In this document: in pieces, positions 52,506 through 61,387 of the stretch
Numbering within the stretch: position 1 is the first letter of the stretch
How the letters are laid out: each line of letters starts with the position of its first letter
Assembly: GCA_039680605.1 (NCBI GenBank)
Contig: JBDKTA010000044.1
Coordinates: forward strand, 124,001 to 188,000
Reading direction: 5' to 3'
Length of the DNA stretch: 64,000 nt
Origin: Planctomycetaceae bacterium
GTDB taxonomy: Bacteria > Planctomycetota > Phycisphaerae > SM23-33
Translations under genes and position numbers: made by a program
The notes under the pieces: model-generated
Database searches by the model: none
What the model was told of the DNA's origin: nothing
Seen by the model: the letters and a program-made list of their open reading frames with translations, nothing else

Positions 52506-52597
52506 CTACAGCCCGCACATCGTGCGCAGGTGCTCGACCATGTACTTGAAGTTCTCCCAGCTCGCGTCCAGCGGGATGAGAGGGTCAATGAGGTCGC
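52506..52597 (-). pseudogene. 3' remnant of a second URO-D-like gene
   Basis: Thirty codons on the minus strand encode a sequence ending in WENFKYMVEHLRTMCGL, the same last 17 residues as the intact URO-D-like gene at 54440-55519. Plus-strand bases 52507-52559 match 54441-54493 at 52 of 53 positions, and similarity fades over the next 27 bases. No upstream part of the gene remains: the ankyrin-repeat gene ends at the break. Confidence 0.85.
52507..52559. repeat. Direct repeat flanking the ankyrin gene, copy 1
   Basis: Fifty-three bases, starting TACAGCCCGCACATCG, repeated in the same orientation at 54441-54493 with one mismatch. The two copies are 1934 bases apart and bracket the ankyrin-repeat gene. 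Confidence 0.9.
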
Positions 52598-54369
52598 GAC
52601 GGTGCTTTTTGTGGCATCGCCGATTGAAGAAGCGACTTGATCTCTGCGGTGGCCCCAGAGGCATAGTCCATTGCAGTCTTGCCCTCTGGATTTTTGATGG
52701 TTGGATCGGCCCCGGCTGCCAGAAGCACGCGAACAAGATCGACGTTCTTGGAAGCGACGGCCTGCTGGAGAGGGGTATATCCGGCCTGTCGACTGGGATC
52801 ACCTTTGGTTTGATAGATGGCCCGCGCCAGTTCCGGAGTGCGGATGCCGTAGGCCGTGAACCACTCCTCATGCCCATAGTCGGCCAGCGGCGATGGAGGG
52901 GCGCCTTTCTCAAGAAGCATGCGGACGATCGGCATATTCTGGCGAGCAACGGCCAAGTGGAGCGCCGTCAAGCCAAAGCGGTTCTGGGTACCGGGCTTGG
53001 CCCCGCCGCTGAGCAGGGTCTGGATCATCTGAACATCCTCTTCCCTGACGGCCCGCATCAGCGGAGTCAGGCAGAACAGAAAGGCGTCCTTTTCCGCAGG
53101 CGCGCCGCGCTTCAGCAGATCGGCCGCTAATGAATAATTCTTCTGCGCTACGGCGAGGTGGAGCAGCGTTGCGCCGTATCGAGCCTGACAATTTGTCGAG
53201 GCGCCCTTTTCGAGCAGGAACCGAGTTGCGCCAGGCTGTTTGTGCCAGACGGCCCAGAAGATCGGCGGGGCACAGTAGAGCCCATCAGACTCGTTGAGGA
53301 GGGATGGCTTGCGTTTCAGCAAGTCCGCCAGCACGTTGGTCTTTCCTAACGCCGCCGCTGAGTGAACATCGATGGGAACATGATGGTCGAGAAGCACTCG
53401 CTGCACGAGCGGGAACTTCCACACAATGGCAGCCATCAGGGGCGTCAGTCCCTTGTTGGGGCGACCAGCCAGATCCGCACCGCGAATTGTGGGGGCGGCG
53501 CCGGCTTCCAGCAGCACCTTCACCACCTCAGGATTTCCGCGCAAGGCCGCCGTGAGCAGTGGCGTTCTCTTGAAAGGCCCGGCATTGCTGTTGATCTCTG
53601 CGCCTTTGCTGCAAAGCACTTTGACGGTCTGGGCATAGTCACCGGCACTGGGTGTGGATCTTAGAATCTTCAGCGTTTCCCTGTCTGGAAACATCGCTTC
53701 GTCATCTGCCATGTCAGTCTCGTCCTCGGGCACGAAGATATCAACTTTCCATTCCGTCCGTGCGCAAGCTAGCGCCAGGCAGTGCAGAGGGGTCAATCCG
53801 ACTGGATCGGCGGAACTGGGATCGGCTCCTTTGGCCAAGAAATCTTCAACCACTGCATAGGAGCCCGTTTGTGCAGCAAGGTGCAGCAGCGAACGGCCGC
53901 GAAAAGGCCTTTCCTCAAGGCTGGCGCCGTGCGCCGCCAAGGCTCGCAGCGCATTGGCTTTGTTGTGGATCAGGGCCATTCCAGCCGGTGTGACCGCCCA
54001 TGCCGCCAACTTCTTATATTCCTCTTTCGTAAGATTGGAATCGTCGGCAGGAATGTCCGAGCGGTCGCTGATGGTCGTAGCGAACTTGAGAACGACAGCA
54101 ATCATCTTCTCATTGTCGGTTTCGATGGCCGCAAGAAGCGGCTTACGACCGCATTTCCGGCAGGGATACCCATAGAAATCCCCGTAGCGCCTGGGATCTT
54201 CAAGTGTGCCTTCCCGGATCGCCGCACAGAGCGGCGACATGCAAGGAAGCGTCGGTACAGCAACGTTGTCACGATGCACCGCCTGCTTCGACTCCTGCGG
54301 GCGCATCTGCGGAGCGACGCCGCAGCCGGATGCGACTGCCAGGGCAATGATCGCGAAATTCTTATTCAT
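52585..54369 (-). CDS. Ankyrin-repeat lipoprotein
   Basis: A 594-residue protein. The N-terminus ends a signal peptide with AVASGC, so Cys16 is the probable lipidation site. About ten ankyrin repeats follow (about 75-580), with motifs such as GRSLLHLAAQTGSYAVVEDF, GLTPLHCLAL, GLTALHLAVARQNMPIVRML and GYTPLQQAVASKNVDLVRVL. A paired-Cys stretch (CRKCG) lies near residue 70. It probably sits at the outer membrane or periplasm and binds protein partners. The sequence appears less GC-rich at third positions than its neighbours, which together with the flanking repeats suggests acquisition. No enzymatic domain is seen. The gene starts a few bases after a GGGGTAAGG Shine-Dalgarno-like site. Confidence 0.82.
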   Translation of the reverse strand: MNKNFAIIALAVASGCGVAPQMRPQESKQAVHRDNVAVPTLPCMSPLCAAIREGTLEDPRRYGDFYGYPCRKCGRKPLLAAIETDNEKMIAVVLKFATTISDRSDIPADDSNLTKEEYKKLAAWAVTPAGMALIHNKANALRALAAHGASLEERPFRGRSLLHLAAQTGSYAVVEDFLAKGADPSSADPVGLTPLHCLALACARTEWKVDIFVPEDETDMADDEAMFPDRETLKILRSTPSAGDYAQTVKVLCSKGAEINSNAGPFKRTPLLTAALRGNPEVVKVLLEAGAAPTIRGADLAGRPNKGLTPLMAAIVWKFPLVQRVLLDHHVPIDVHSAAALGKTNVLADLLKRKPSLLNESDGLYCAPPIFWAVWHKQPGATRFLLEKGASTNCQARYGATLLHLAVAQKNYSLAADLLKRGAPAEKDAFLFCLTPLMRAVREEDVQMIQTLLSGGAKPGTQNRFGLTALHLAVARQNMPIVRMLLEKGAPPSPLADYGHEEWFTAYGIRTPELARAIYQTKGDPSRQAGYTPLQQAVASKNVDLVRVLLAAGADPTIKNPEGKTAMDYASGATAEIKSLLQSAMPQKAPSRPH

Positions 54370-54439
54370 GCCTTACCCCAATCGACCAGCCGTACGGCTG
54401 GGAGCGATGCGCCCGCTGCCAACTAAGAGCGGCCTGAGA

Positions 54440-55519
54440 CTACAGTCCGCACATCGTGCGCAGGTGCTCGACCATGTACTTGAAGTTCTCCCACTTGGCG
54501 TCCGGCGGGATCAGGTGGTCGAAGCCGACGATGTACCCGCCTGCGGCCAGCATGCGGCTGGCGCGGTCGAGCTCGACATGCACTTCCTTCTTGCCCTTGG
54601 CCAGGGCGTTCTTGTCCAGCCCGCCCAGGATGCCCAGCTTGGGATAGAGCCTGCGGTACTCGCAGATGTCGTTGCCGGCCTGCACTTCGAATGGGAAGAA
54701 CGCGTTGAGACCGTGCCGCATCATCAGCGGCACCAGCTCCTTCACGTCGCCGTCGGAGTCGACCGAGACGATCGCCACGCCGCGGCGCTTCGCGAAGGCC
54801 GCGATGCGGTCGTAGTGCGGCATCATGAACTCCTCGGTCATCTTCATCGAGATCAGCGAGCCCTGCTTGCCCGACATGTCTTCCCAGATGTGGATATGGT
54901 CGATCTGGATGTGCTCGGCCGCGGCTTCGTACATCGCCAACCAGAGGTCCACGTACGTCTTCATGATGTCATGCACCAGGTCGGGCATGTCGTAGAAGGC
55001 GATCAGCAGCTCCTCGGCGCCCATCATGTCGCGGGCAGTGCCGAAGACGCCCCAGCCGGGGTTGCCGATCTGAATGGGCAGGTCCTTCGTGGCCGCGTCT
55101 TTCGCCCAGGCGGCCACGCTGGCGGTGCGCAGGGCGATCTGCGGCTGGAGGCGCTCGGCCTTGTACTGGTTCCAGTCGTCCCAATTGCGCACGGGGTGGG
55201 CGACCCAGTCGGGCATGGACATGCCGTCGCGGCGATTGCGCGTCGTGATGCCTCGCCAGTCGATAGCCGTGATGAACTCGTCGGTCTCCGAGATCACCTT
55301 GTACTCGAAGTGCGGAAAGGGCCCGTACTCGACGGGGATGCCATGGAAGAACGGTTCGAAGCCGAAATACTCGAAGACATTCAGATCGGCGATGCCGGAC
55401 TCTTTCTTCCAGCGATCGACCGTCTGCCCCCAGGGCCAGAACCCCAGCCAGCACGGAAATGGCGCCCGATCGGTCTTCTCGCACAGCAGCGTCTTGATGA
55501 TGCGTTCGCGGTGGGTCAT
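54440..55519 (-). CDS. Uroporphyrinogen decarboxylase-like (methyltransferase-type) protein
   Basis: A 359-residue member of the URO-D/MtaA-like superfamily, complete from THRERIIKTLLCEKTDRAPF to the C-terminal WENFKYMVEHLRTMCGL. Barrel motifs include IQIGNPGWGVFG, IDHIHIWEDMSGKQG and NAFFPFEVQAGNDI, then GILGGLDKNALAKG. Unlike true HemE it lacks the N-terminal RQAGR motif, so a role in haem synthesis is unlikely. Planctomycete members are often assigned to methyl transfer from small substrates, but no substrate can be named. GAGGAG lies seven bases upstream of the ATG. Its 3' end exists a second time at 52506-52597. Confidence 0.82.
   Translation of the reverse strand: MTHRERIIKTLLCEKTDRAPFPCWLGFWPWGQTVDRWKKESGIADLNVFEYFGFEPFFHGIPVEYGPFPHFEYKVISETDEFITAIDWRGITTRNRRDGMSMPDWVAHPVRNWDDWNQYKAERLQPQIALRTASVAAWAKDAATKDLPIQIGNPGWGVFGTARDMMGAEELLIAFYDMPDLVHDIMKTYVDLWLAMYEAAAEHIQIDHIHIWEDMSGKQGSLISMKMTEEFMMPHYDRIAAFAKRRGVAIVSVDSDGDVKELVPLMMRHGLNAFFPFEVQAGNDICEYRRLYPKLGILGGLDKNALAKGKKEVHVELDRASRMLAAGGYIVGFDHLIPPDAKWENFKYMVEHLRTMCGL
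54441..54493. repeat. Direct repeat flanking the ankyrin gene, copy 2
   Basis: The copy inside the 3' end of the intact URO-D-like gene. It matches 52507-52559 except for one base. Confidence 0.9.
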
Positions 55520-55618
55520 GGTCGCTCCTCTATGGCGTCAAGGCGACGGCCTTGGCCGGCCGGGGAAGATAGCAGATGCCCATGTCGCAGTCAAAGGGCA
55601 GATAGCAGGGAAGGGGGT

Positions 55619-56737
55619 TCAGGAGATCGGCGCGGACAAAGCTGGACGTTTTCGGCGTCGCCGGGCTCGCCTGTCCAGGGCCTCGCGGGCATAGGCGACC
55701 AGTTCGGCGGCCCGGCAGGGGGCGGTATGGCGTTCCAACACTCGCTGCCGGGCGCGGGCGGCCAGTCGCCGCCGGTCGGTCTCGCTGGTGGTGCGGAGGT
55801 GTTCGACCACGTCGTTGCTGCGCCGGGCGACCAGCAGCTCTTCGCCGGGGACAAAGAAGTCCTCCAGGCCGGGCCAATAGTCGCTGATGACCGCGGTCCC
55901 GCAGGCGGCGGCCTCGAACAACCGCACCGAGGGGCTCCAACCGGCGCGGCGCATCTGGCGGCGGGTGATGTTGAGGGCGTATCGCTGACGGTTGTAGAAC
56001 GCCGCGTGCTTGTCGGGCGAGAGGTGCTCGATACGCTGGACGTTGCCGGGCCAGCGGATCTGCGGCGGGTACTGAGGCCCGGCGACGACGAATCGCCCCT
56101 GGTCCCACGCCCGTGCCGGTCGGCAGAGCAGTCGCTCCAGCGCCGGTTGGCGGTCGAGGCTGTACGTGCCGAGGTACGCCAGGTCCCATCGCGGTCGGCA
56201 GGGACGCGGGCGGTAGAGGGTTTCGTCGACGCAGCAATAGAGCGGCCGCGCCGCGGGGCTGCCCCAGTGCTGTTCCAGTCGCGTCAGAGTCGGTCCGCCG
56301 GTGAAGGAGAGGTACAGGTCGTAGCGGGGGATCTGCCGCGGCGAGAGGTATTCGCACCGGTCGCCGGCCAGCAGGTCCAGCGTCACGGGGGTGTCGAGAT
56401 CGTAAAACGCCGTCGCGCCTCGGGCGGTGCGCAAGACCCATTGGCCCACCGAGGCGCCGCGGGGCACGTAGGAGCCGACGATCGCCAGGTCGCTGTCAGC
56501 GAGTTCCGCGGCGAACCGGTCGCGCAGATCGTCCAGGCTGCGGTAGAGTTGCGTGCGCCCGAAGGGCGGATTCGGCATGTCGCGATTGGCGGCGTACCAG
56601 GGCACGTCGCGCTCGAGGAAGAGCACGTCGTGCCCCTCGGCCGCCAGGCAACGCATCAGACCGCGAAAGTTCGTGGCATGCCCGTTGCCCCAGGAACTGG
56701 TGACCGACAGACCCAGGATCGTGATCTTGAGCTTCAT
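55619..56737 (-). CDS. CgeB-like glycosyltransferase (GT1-type, PF13524-like) A
   Basis: A 372-residue cytoplasmic glycosyltransferase with a GT-B fold. The N-terminal domain begins KITILGLSVTSSWGNGHATN. The C-terminal nucleotide-sugar domain has AGWSPSVRLFEAAACGTAVI followed by SDYWPGLEDFFVPGEELLVA, typical of the Glyco_trans_1_2/CgeB group. It is the last gene of the polysaccharide operon and its ATG overlaps the stop of ugd (ATGA). It resembles the proteins at 59148 and 60245, so the operon probably adds several sugars with related enzymes. The linkage is unknown. The C-terminus is basic and rich in Arg. Confidence 0.82.
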   Translation of the reverse strand: MKLKITILGLSVTSSWGNGHATNFRGLMRCLAAEGHDVLFLERDVPWYAANRDMPNPPFGRTQLYRSLDDLRDRFAAELADSDLAIVGSYVPRGASVGQWVLRTARGATAFYDLDTPVTLDLLAGDRCEYLSPRQIPRYDLYLSFTGGPTLTRLEQHWGSPAARPLYCCVDETLYRPRPCRPRWDLAYLGTYSLDRQPALERLLCRPARAWDQGRFVVAGPQYPPQIRWPGNVQRIEHLSPDKHAAFYNRQRYALNITRRQMRRAGWSPSVRLFEAAACGTAVISDYWPGLEDFFVPGEELLVARRSNDVVEHLRTTSETDRRRLAARARQRVLERHTAPCRAAELVAYAREALDRRARRRRKRPALSAPIS

Positions 56738-58146
56738 GCCGGGGCGCCTTTGTCGCTGGAGGTCGCAGTGGCCGCCGCGCGTGTGCGTGCCGGGGCGGGT
56801 TTCTCCTGCCGCCGCCGCGGGGCCCGTCCGTTGCCCTGGCGGGGCGGTCGTCCGATCGAGTGGTACTCGATCCCCTCGGCGGCGACGCATGCGGGATCGA
56901 ACATGTTGCGTCCGTCGAAGATGATCGGCGTCCGCAGGTGTCGGCGGAGCAGGGCGAAATCGGGTTTGAGGAACTCCTGCCATTCGGTGCAGATGACCAG
57001 GGCGTCGGCGCGCGTGACGACTTCGTAGAGGTTGTCGGCGAAGAGCATCCGGGGTTCATCGCCCATGGCGGCCTTGGCGTTGGCCTCGGCGACGGGGTCG
57101 TAGCATTGCACATGCGCTCCGGCGCGCAGGAGCATGCGGGCGGTCTGCAGCGCGGGGGCCTGTCGCACGTCGTCGGTCTGAGGTTTGAAGGCCAGCCCCC
57201 ACATCGCCAGGCGTTTTCCGCGGAGATTGCGTCCCATGCGGGCGAAGATGATCTCGGCCAGCACGCTTTTCTGGCGTTCATTGCGGCGGTGAACGCTGGT
57301 GAGGATTTCGGCCTTGGCCCCGGCGGCGCGGGCGACCTGGATCAGGGCCTGGACGTCCTTGGGAAAGCAACTGCCCCCGTACCCGATACCGGGCTTGAGG
57401 AACTCGCGCCCGATTCGGTGGTCGCGCCCCATACCCTCGCACACGTCGCCGACGTCCACGCCGGTGTGCGAGCAGATGTCGGCGATCTCGTTGATGTAGC
57501 TGATGCGCGTCGCCAGGAACGCGTTGGAAGCGTACTTGACCATCTCCGCCGCCGGGCGCGACAGGGTCAGGATCGCCTCGCCGGGCACCAGCGTGCGGTA
57601 AAGCCTGCGCAGGACCGCGGCCACGCGCGGTTTGTCGCAGCCGATCACCACGCGGTCGGGGTGCAGGAAGTCTTCGACGGCCGCTCCCTCGCGCAGAAAC
57701 TCGGGGTTCGACACGACCTCCATCTTCACCTTCGTGAGGCGTTCGATCTGCTGCTGCACGGCCAGCCCGGTCCCGACGGGCACGGTGGACTTGATGACCA
57801 CGATCTTGCTCGAGCGGGCGCAGGCGGCGATATCGGCGGCGGCCTGCATCACCGCCGACAGGTCCGCCTGCCCGTTCTCACGCGGCGGCGTGCCTACCGC
57901 CATGAAGACGACGCGCCCGTGGCGGATGGCGGCCGCCGAATCGTCGGTGAACGACAGGCAGCCGCTATCGAGTCCGGCGCGGAGCAGTTCGGCCAGACCC
58001 GGTTCGTAGAAACAGCTTCGGGCCTGCCGCAGCATGCGGATCTTGTCGCTGTCGATGTCGAGCCCGACGACGCGATGTCCGGCCTTGGCGAAACACGCCG
58101 CCGCTACCAGCCCCACGTACCCGGTGCCGATCACGGTGATCTTCAT
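56734..58146 (-). CDS. ugd: UDP-glucose 6-dehydrogenase
   Basis: A 470-residue NAD-dependent enzyme oxidising UDP-glucose to UDP-glucuronate. The NAD fold GTGYVG is at 7-12, KSTVPVGTG near 119, and catalytic Cys260 lies in GYGGSCFPKD. The C-terminal UDP-binding domain contains LAMWGLAFKPQTDDVRQAPA. A tail of about 40 residues rich in Arg, Pro and Ala (about 430-470) is extra to the family. I use the ATG at 58146, which overlaps the decarboxylase stop (ATGA); a longer open frame adds unrelated sequence. The product feeds the decarboxylase encoded by the upstream gene. Confidence 0.94.
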   Translation of the reverse strand: MKITVIGTGYVGLVAAACFAKAGHRVVGLDIDSDKIRMLRQARSCFYEPGLAELLRAGLDSGCLSFTDDSAAAIRHGRVVFMAVGTPPRENGQADLSAVMQAAADIAACARSSKIVVIKSTVPVGTGLAVQQQIERLTKVKMEVVSNPEFLREGAAVEDFLHPDRVVIGCDKPRVAAVLRRLYRTLVPGEAILTLSRPAAEMVKYASNAFLATRISYINEIADICSHTGVDVGDVCEGMGRDHRIGREFLKPGIGYGGSCFPKDVQALIQVARAAGAKAEILTSVHRRNERQKSVLAEIIFARMGRNLRGKRLAMWGLAFKPQTDDVRQAPALQTARMLLRAGAHVQCYDPVAEANAKAAMGDEPRMLFADNLYEVVTRADALVICTEWQEFLKPDFALLRRHLRTPIIFDGRNMFDPACVAAEGIEYHSIGRPPRQGNGRAPRRRQEKPAPARTRAAATATSSDKGAPA

Positions 58147-59108
58147 GGTCTGCCTCCCGCAATCACCGGCGCGCTTTCCTTCAGGACGCTCTGGAAATAG
58201 GCCGCCGTGGCCGCCAGACCCTCTTCGCGCTGGACGCGCGGCTGCCAGAGCAGCACCTTCTGGGCCAGCGAGATGTCGGGCCGGCGCTGGCGCGGGTCGT
58301 CGTCGGGAATGGGGGTGAAGACGATCTCGCTGCCGCTGTCGAGCAGGGCGATGATCTCGTGCGCCAGTTCGAGGATCGTCACCTCGTTGGGATTTCCGAT
58401 GTTCACCGGACCGGTGTAGTCGGTCGCCACCAGGCGCAGCAGACCGTCGACCTGGTCGTCGATGTAGCAAAAGCTGCGCGTCTGGCTGCCGTCGCCCTGC
58501 ACGGTGAGCGTCTGGCCGGCCAGCGCCTGGACGATGAACGTGCTGACGACGCGCCCGTCGTCGGCGCGCATGCGCGGACCGTACGTGTTGAAGATGCGCG
58601 CCAGCCGCGTCGGGATGGCGTATCGGCGGTGGTACGCCATGATCAGCGCCTCGGCGAAACGCTTGCCCTCGTCATAGACGCTGCGCGAGCCGATCGGGTT
58701 GACGTGCCCCCAGTACCCCTCCTGCTGGGGGTGCTCCTGCGGGTCGCCGTAGACTTCGCTGGTCGAGGTGTGCAGGAACACCGTCTTCTTCCGCCGCGCC
58801 AACTCCAGCATGTTGCGAACCCCGCGGCTGCACACGTCCAGGATCTCCACCCCCAGCGGGCCGAAGTCCACCGGGCTGGCCGGGCACGCCAGGTCGCAGA
58901 TCAGGTCCAGCGATCCCGGAACGTCCAGCGGCGACGTGATGTCGTGATGGATGAACTCGAACCCGTCATGCTCGCTGAGCCACTCGATGTTCCCGTGGCT
59001 GCCGGTGCAGAAGTTGTCCACGCCGATGACGCTATGGCCTTGCTCGAGGTACCGTCTGGCCAGATGACAGCCGATAAACCCCGCCGCCCCGCTGATGAGA
59101 ACCTTCAT
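58143..59108 (-). CDS. UDP-glucuronate decarboxylase-like SDR (UXS)
   Basis: A 321-residue extended short-chain dehydrogenase. The NAD-binding GAAGFIG lies at 7-13 and the catalytic Tyr145/Lys149 in SVYDEGKR, preceded by HTSTSEVYGDP. The sequence SRSVYDEGKRFAEAL with IPTRLARIFNTYGPRM is typical of UDP-glucuronate decarboxylase, which makes UDP-xylose. A soluble form without a membrane anchor. Together with Ugd, encoded directly downstream, it converts UDP-glucose through UDP-glucuronate to UDP-xylose. A related dTDP-glucose dehydratase is less likely. Confidence 0.88.
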   Translation of the reverse strand: MKVLISGAAGFIGCHLARRYLEQGHSVIGVDNFCTGSHGNIEWLSEHDGFEFIHHDITSPLDVPGSLDLICDLACPASPVDFGPLGVEILDVCSRGVRNMLELARRKKTVFLHTSTSEVYGDPQEHPQQEGYWGHVNPIGSRSVYDEGKRFAEALIMAYHRRYAIPTRLARIFNTYGPRMRADDGRVVSTFIVQALAGQTLTVQGDGSQTRSFCYIDDQVDGLLRLVATDYTGPVNIGNPNEVTILELAHEIIALLDSGSEIVFTPIPDDDPRQRRPDISLAQKVLLWQPRVQREEGLAATAAYFQSVLKESAPVIAGGRP

Positions 59109-59131
59109 GATCTAACCCCCCTTGCTATATA

Positions 59132-59145
59132 GCCGCTGAGGTCGC
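59132..59145. repeat. GCCGCTGAGGTCGC arm
   Basis: Exact copy of the 14-base arm at 15261-15274, in the 39-base gap between the glycosyltransferase stop and the decarboxylase start. Only one arm is present here. Confidence 0.55.
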
Positions 59146-59147
59146 CT

Positions 59148-60248
59148 TCACGCATGCACCGGCGAGGCCGTCGCGGCCGCCCCGCGCAGCAGCTTGTCCA
59201 GCACGGCGGCGCGGTGCTGGTAGGTGTGCTGGGCTCGCACGCGCTCCAATGCGGCGTTGCCGATCTGCCGCGCCGCCTCCGGCGTGAGCGATTCGACCCA
59301 TTGGGCCACTTCCTGTCCGTCGCGGGCAACGAGGATCTCCTTGCCCGGTTCGAAGAAGTGGTCGATGCCTTCCCAGTCGTCGCTGATCAGGCACGCCGCG
59401 GCGCCGGCGGCTTCGAAGACCCGCGTCGCCGGCGAGTAGCCGTACGCCGCCATGCTCTGACGGCTGATGTTGAGCACGGCGGTGGCCGAGCAGTTGACGG
59501 CATTGTGATCGCGCGTGTACACGTGGGCGAGGCGTCGGACGTTGGTCGGCATGGGCTTGTCGTGCCATCCGCTGCCGCCGATCAGGAACGTGCGCTGCGG
59601 GAGCATCGCCGCGGGGCGCAGGAAGAACTCCTCCACCCGCGCCTCGCGGTCGGGAAGGCGGTTGCCGATGAAGCTCAGATCGGCGGCGTACTGCTGCTGC
59701 CGCTGCGTCGGGTGGTGCGTCTGCAGGTCGACGCCGTTGTAGATCGCCGCGCAGCGCCGGGCGCCCCAGCGCCGGTACGCCCGCGCGACCGGTTCGCCCC
59801 CGCCGTAGGTCAGGATCAGATCATAGCGCCCGATCAACGTGGCGAACGGATCGTCCCCGTCGGCTTCGAGGCGGTCGAGCGTCGCCGGGGCGTCGACGTC
59901 CCAGAAGATCTTCATCGCCGTGGTGCGCAGGTCCGGCACGGCCGCCTCGAGCAGGTCGTCGAACGCGCCCACGCCGCTGGCCTTAATGATCACGTCGGCG
60001 CTGCGCGCCTCGTCCAGGCAGCGCCGCACTGCCGATTCGTCGACGGATGAATACACCACCACGCGCGCCCATGAAGGGTCGGGGATGTCGCGGTGCTGCT
60101 GGCGGTCCAGCGCATCCGATTCGTAAAACGTCGTGCGGTGGCCGTACTGGTTCAGGGCCTTGATGATCCCGCGGTAGTACGTGGCGGCCCCGTTCCAGTA
60201 GGCCGAAACCAGGCTCGATCCGAACATTGCAGTGCCCAGCGACTTCAT
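59148..60248 (-). CDS. CgeB-like glycosyltransferase (GT1-type, PF13524-like) B
   Basis: A 366-residue cytoplasmic glycosyltransferase with a GT-B fold. The N-terminal domain begins GTAMFGSSLVSAYWNGAATY, and residues about 290-330 carry YGYSPATRVFEAAGAAACLI then SDDWEGIDHFFEPGKEILVA, the Glyco_trans_1_2/CgeB signature. It is a paralogue of glycosyltransferases A and C in the same operon. The start at 60248 gives an ATGA overlap with the upstream gene. It is followed by the decarboxylase gene across a gap of 39 bases, the longest internal gap of the operon. Confidence 0.82.
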   Translation of the reverse strand: MKSLGTAMFGSSLVSAYWNGAATYYRGIIKALNQYGHRTTFYESDALDRQQHRDIPDPSWARVVVYSSVDESAVRRCLDEARSADVIIKASGVGAFDDLLEAAVPDLRTTAMKIFWDVDAPATLDRLEADGDDPFATLIGRYDLILTYGGGEPVARAYRRWGARRCAAIYNGVDLQTHHPTQRQQQYAADLSFIGNRLPDREARVEEFFLRPAAMLPQRTFLIGGSGWHDKPMPTNVRRLAHVYTRDHNAVNCSATAVLNISRQSMAAYGYSPATRVFEAAGAAACLISDDWEGIDHFFEPGKEILVARDGQEVAQWVESLTPEAARQIGNAALERVRAQHTYQHRAAVLDKLLRGAAATASPVHA

Positions 60249-61387
60249 GATGCCACCTCGGCCAGTCCGCAGCCGGCGGTGCGACCGGCGCTGTCCTTGA
60301 GACTGTTGTAGATGTCGAGCAGTTCGTCCACGCGGTGGGCGCAGGTGTGACGCGCGAGGATGGTCGCGCGGCCGTGGGCGGCCAGGGCGGCGGCCAGAGC
60401 CTTGTCTGACAGCAGCAGGCGCATCGCCCGCGTCATCTCCCGCCCGTCGGCGACGCCGAGATAATCCTCCCTGCCGTGAAAGAGATTTTCGGTGTCGCGC
60501 CACGGGGCGCAGATCAGCGGCAGGCCGCACGCCAGGGCCTCGAAGACGCGGATGGTCGGGATGCCCGGCAGGGCGGCGGCGTACGGGCGGCGGGGGATGT
60601 GTACCGTCATGCGGTAACGTGCCATCACGCGCGGGGCCTCGAAGTTGGGCAGGTACCCGCCATACTGGATCCCCGCCCGCTCCAGCGCCGCCAGCGCCTG
60701 CGAAGGGTACCGCACGCCGTAGACCTTCGCCCGCAGACCCAGCGACTGCACCGGACCGAGCAGAAACTCCATCAACTCGGCCGTGCGCTCGTCGTCGCCC
60801 CAGTTGCCGATCCAGACCAGGTCGCCCAGCAGGCGCGGCGGTTGCCGCGGCGGGTGGAACAGTCTCACGTCGGCGGCTTCATGCCAGACCCACGCGCGGT
60901 CGGTCCAGCGGCGGCGCAGGTACAGGTCGCGGATGACGCGCCCGAACGCCAGCACGCCGTCGTAGTTGGACAGGTCCAGTTGCGCCAGGGCGTCGCGGTC
61001 GGAGGCGGCGCGGTGGTGCGTGTCGTGAAACAGCAGGCGAAAGTTCCCGCCGCGGCGAAGACGCCCCAGGGCGGCTATCAGTTCCGGATCGTTCCACTCA
61101 TGCACGATGACCAGGTCGGCCCCGTCGACCAGCGCGGCGGCGCGCCGCACGACGTTGCCGCGGCGATAGCGCGTGCTCTTGAGCGTCGGATAGGCGGCGC
61201 GCATGGCCGCCACGGCCGCCGGACCGGCGTCAGCGAGCAGGTTCGCCAGGCTCCAGTTATCCGCCGGCTCGCAGACGCGCACGCGGTGTCCGCGCGAGAT
61301 CAGCTCGGCCGCAACGCCTCTGAGAAAATGCGCGTTGCCGTGATTCCAGTCCGACAGCAGTGAATGATAAAACATCACAATACGCAT
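60245..61387 (-). CDS. CgeB-like glycosyltransferase (GT1-type, PF13524-like) C
   Basis: A 380-residue cytoplasmic glycosyltransferase with a GT-B fold. The N-terminal MRIVMFYHSLLSDWNHGNAH and the C-terminal GIPTIRVFEALACGLPLICA followed by PWRDTENLF are the family signature. The protein is slightly longer than paralogues A and B. Its ATG at 61387 lies inside the preceding glycosyltransferase gene (13-base overlap), and its stop overlaps the next ATG. The acceptor and donor are unknown; a UDP-xylose or UDP-glucuronate donor would fit the nucleotide-sugar genes in the operon. Confidence 0.82.
   Translation of the reverse strand: MRIVMFYHSLLSDWNHGNAHFLRGVAAELISRGHRVRVCEPADNWSLANLLADAGPAAVAAMRAAYPTLKSTRYRRGNVVRRAAALVDGADLVIVHEWNDPELIAALGRLRRGGNFRLLFHDTHHRAASDRDALAQLDLSNYDGVLAFGRVIRDLYLRRRWTDRAWVWHEAADVRLFHPPRQPPRLLGDLVWIGNWGDDERTAELMEFLLGPVQSLGLRAKVYGVRYPSQALAALERAGIQYGGYLPNFEAPRVMARYRMTVHIPRRPYAAALPGIPTIRVFEALACGLPLICAPWRDTENLFHGREDYLGVADGREMTRAMRLLLSDKALAAALAAHGRATILARHTCAHRVDELLDIYNSLKDSAGRTAGCGLAEVAS

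Noticed and set aside
54440-55519. HemE (haem-pathway uroporphyrinogen decarboxylase)
   Set aside because: The N-terminal RQAGR motif of true HemE is missing, and no haem gene is nearby. The broader superfamily label is safer.
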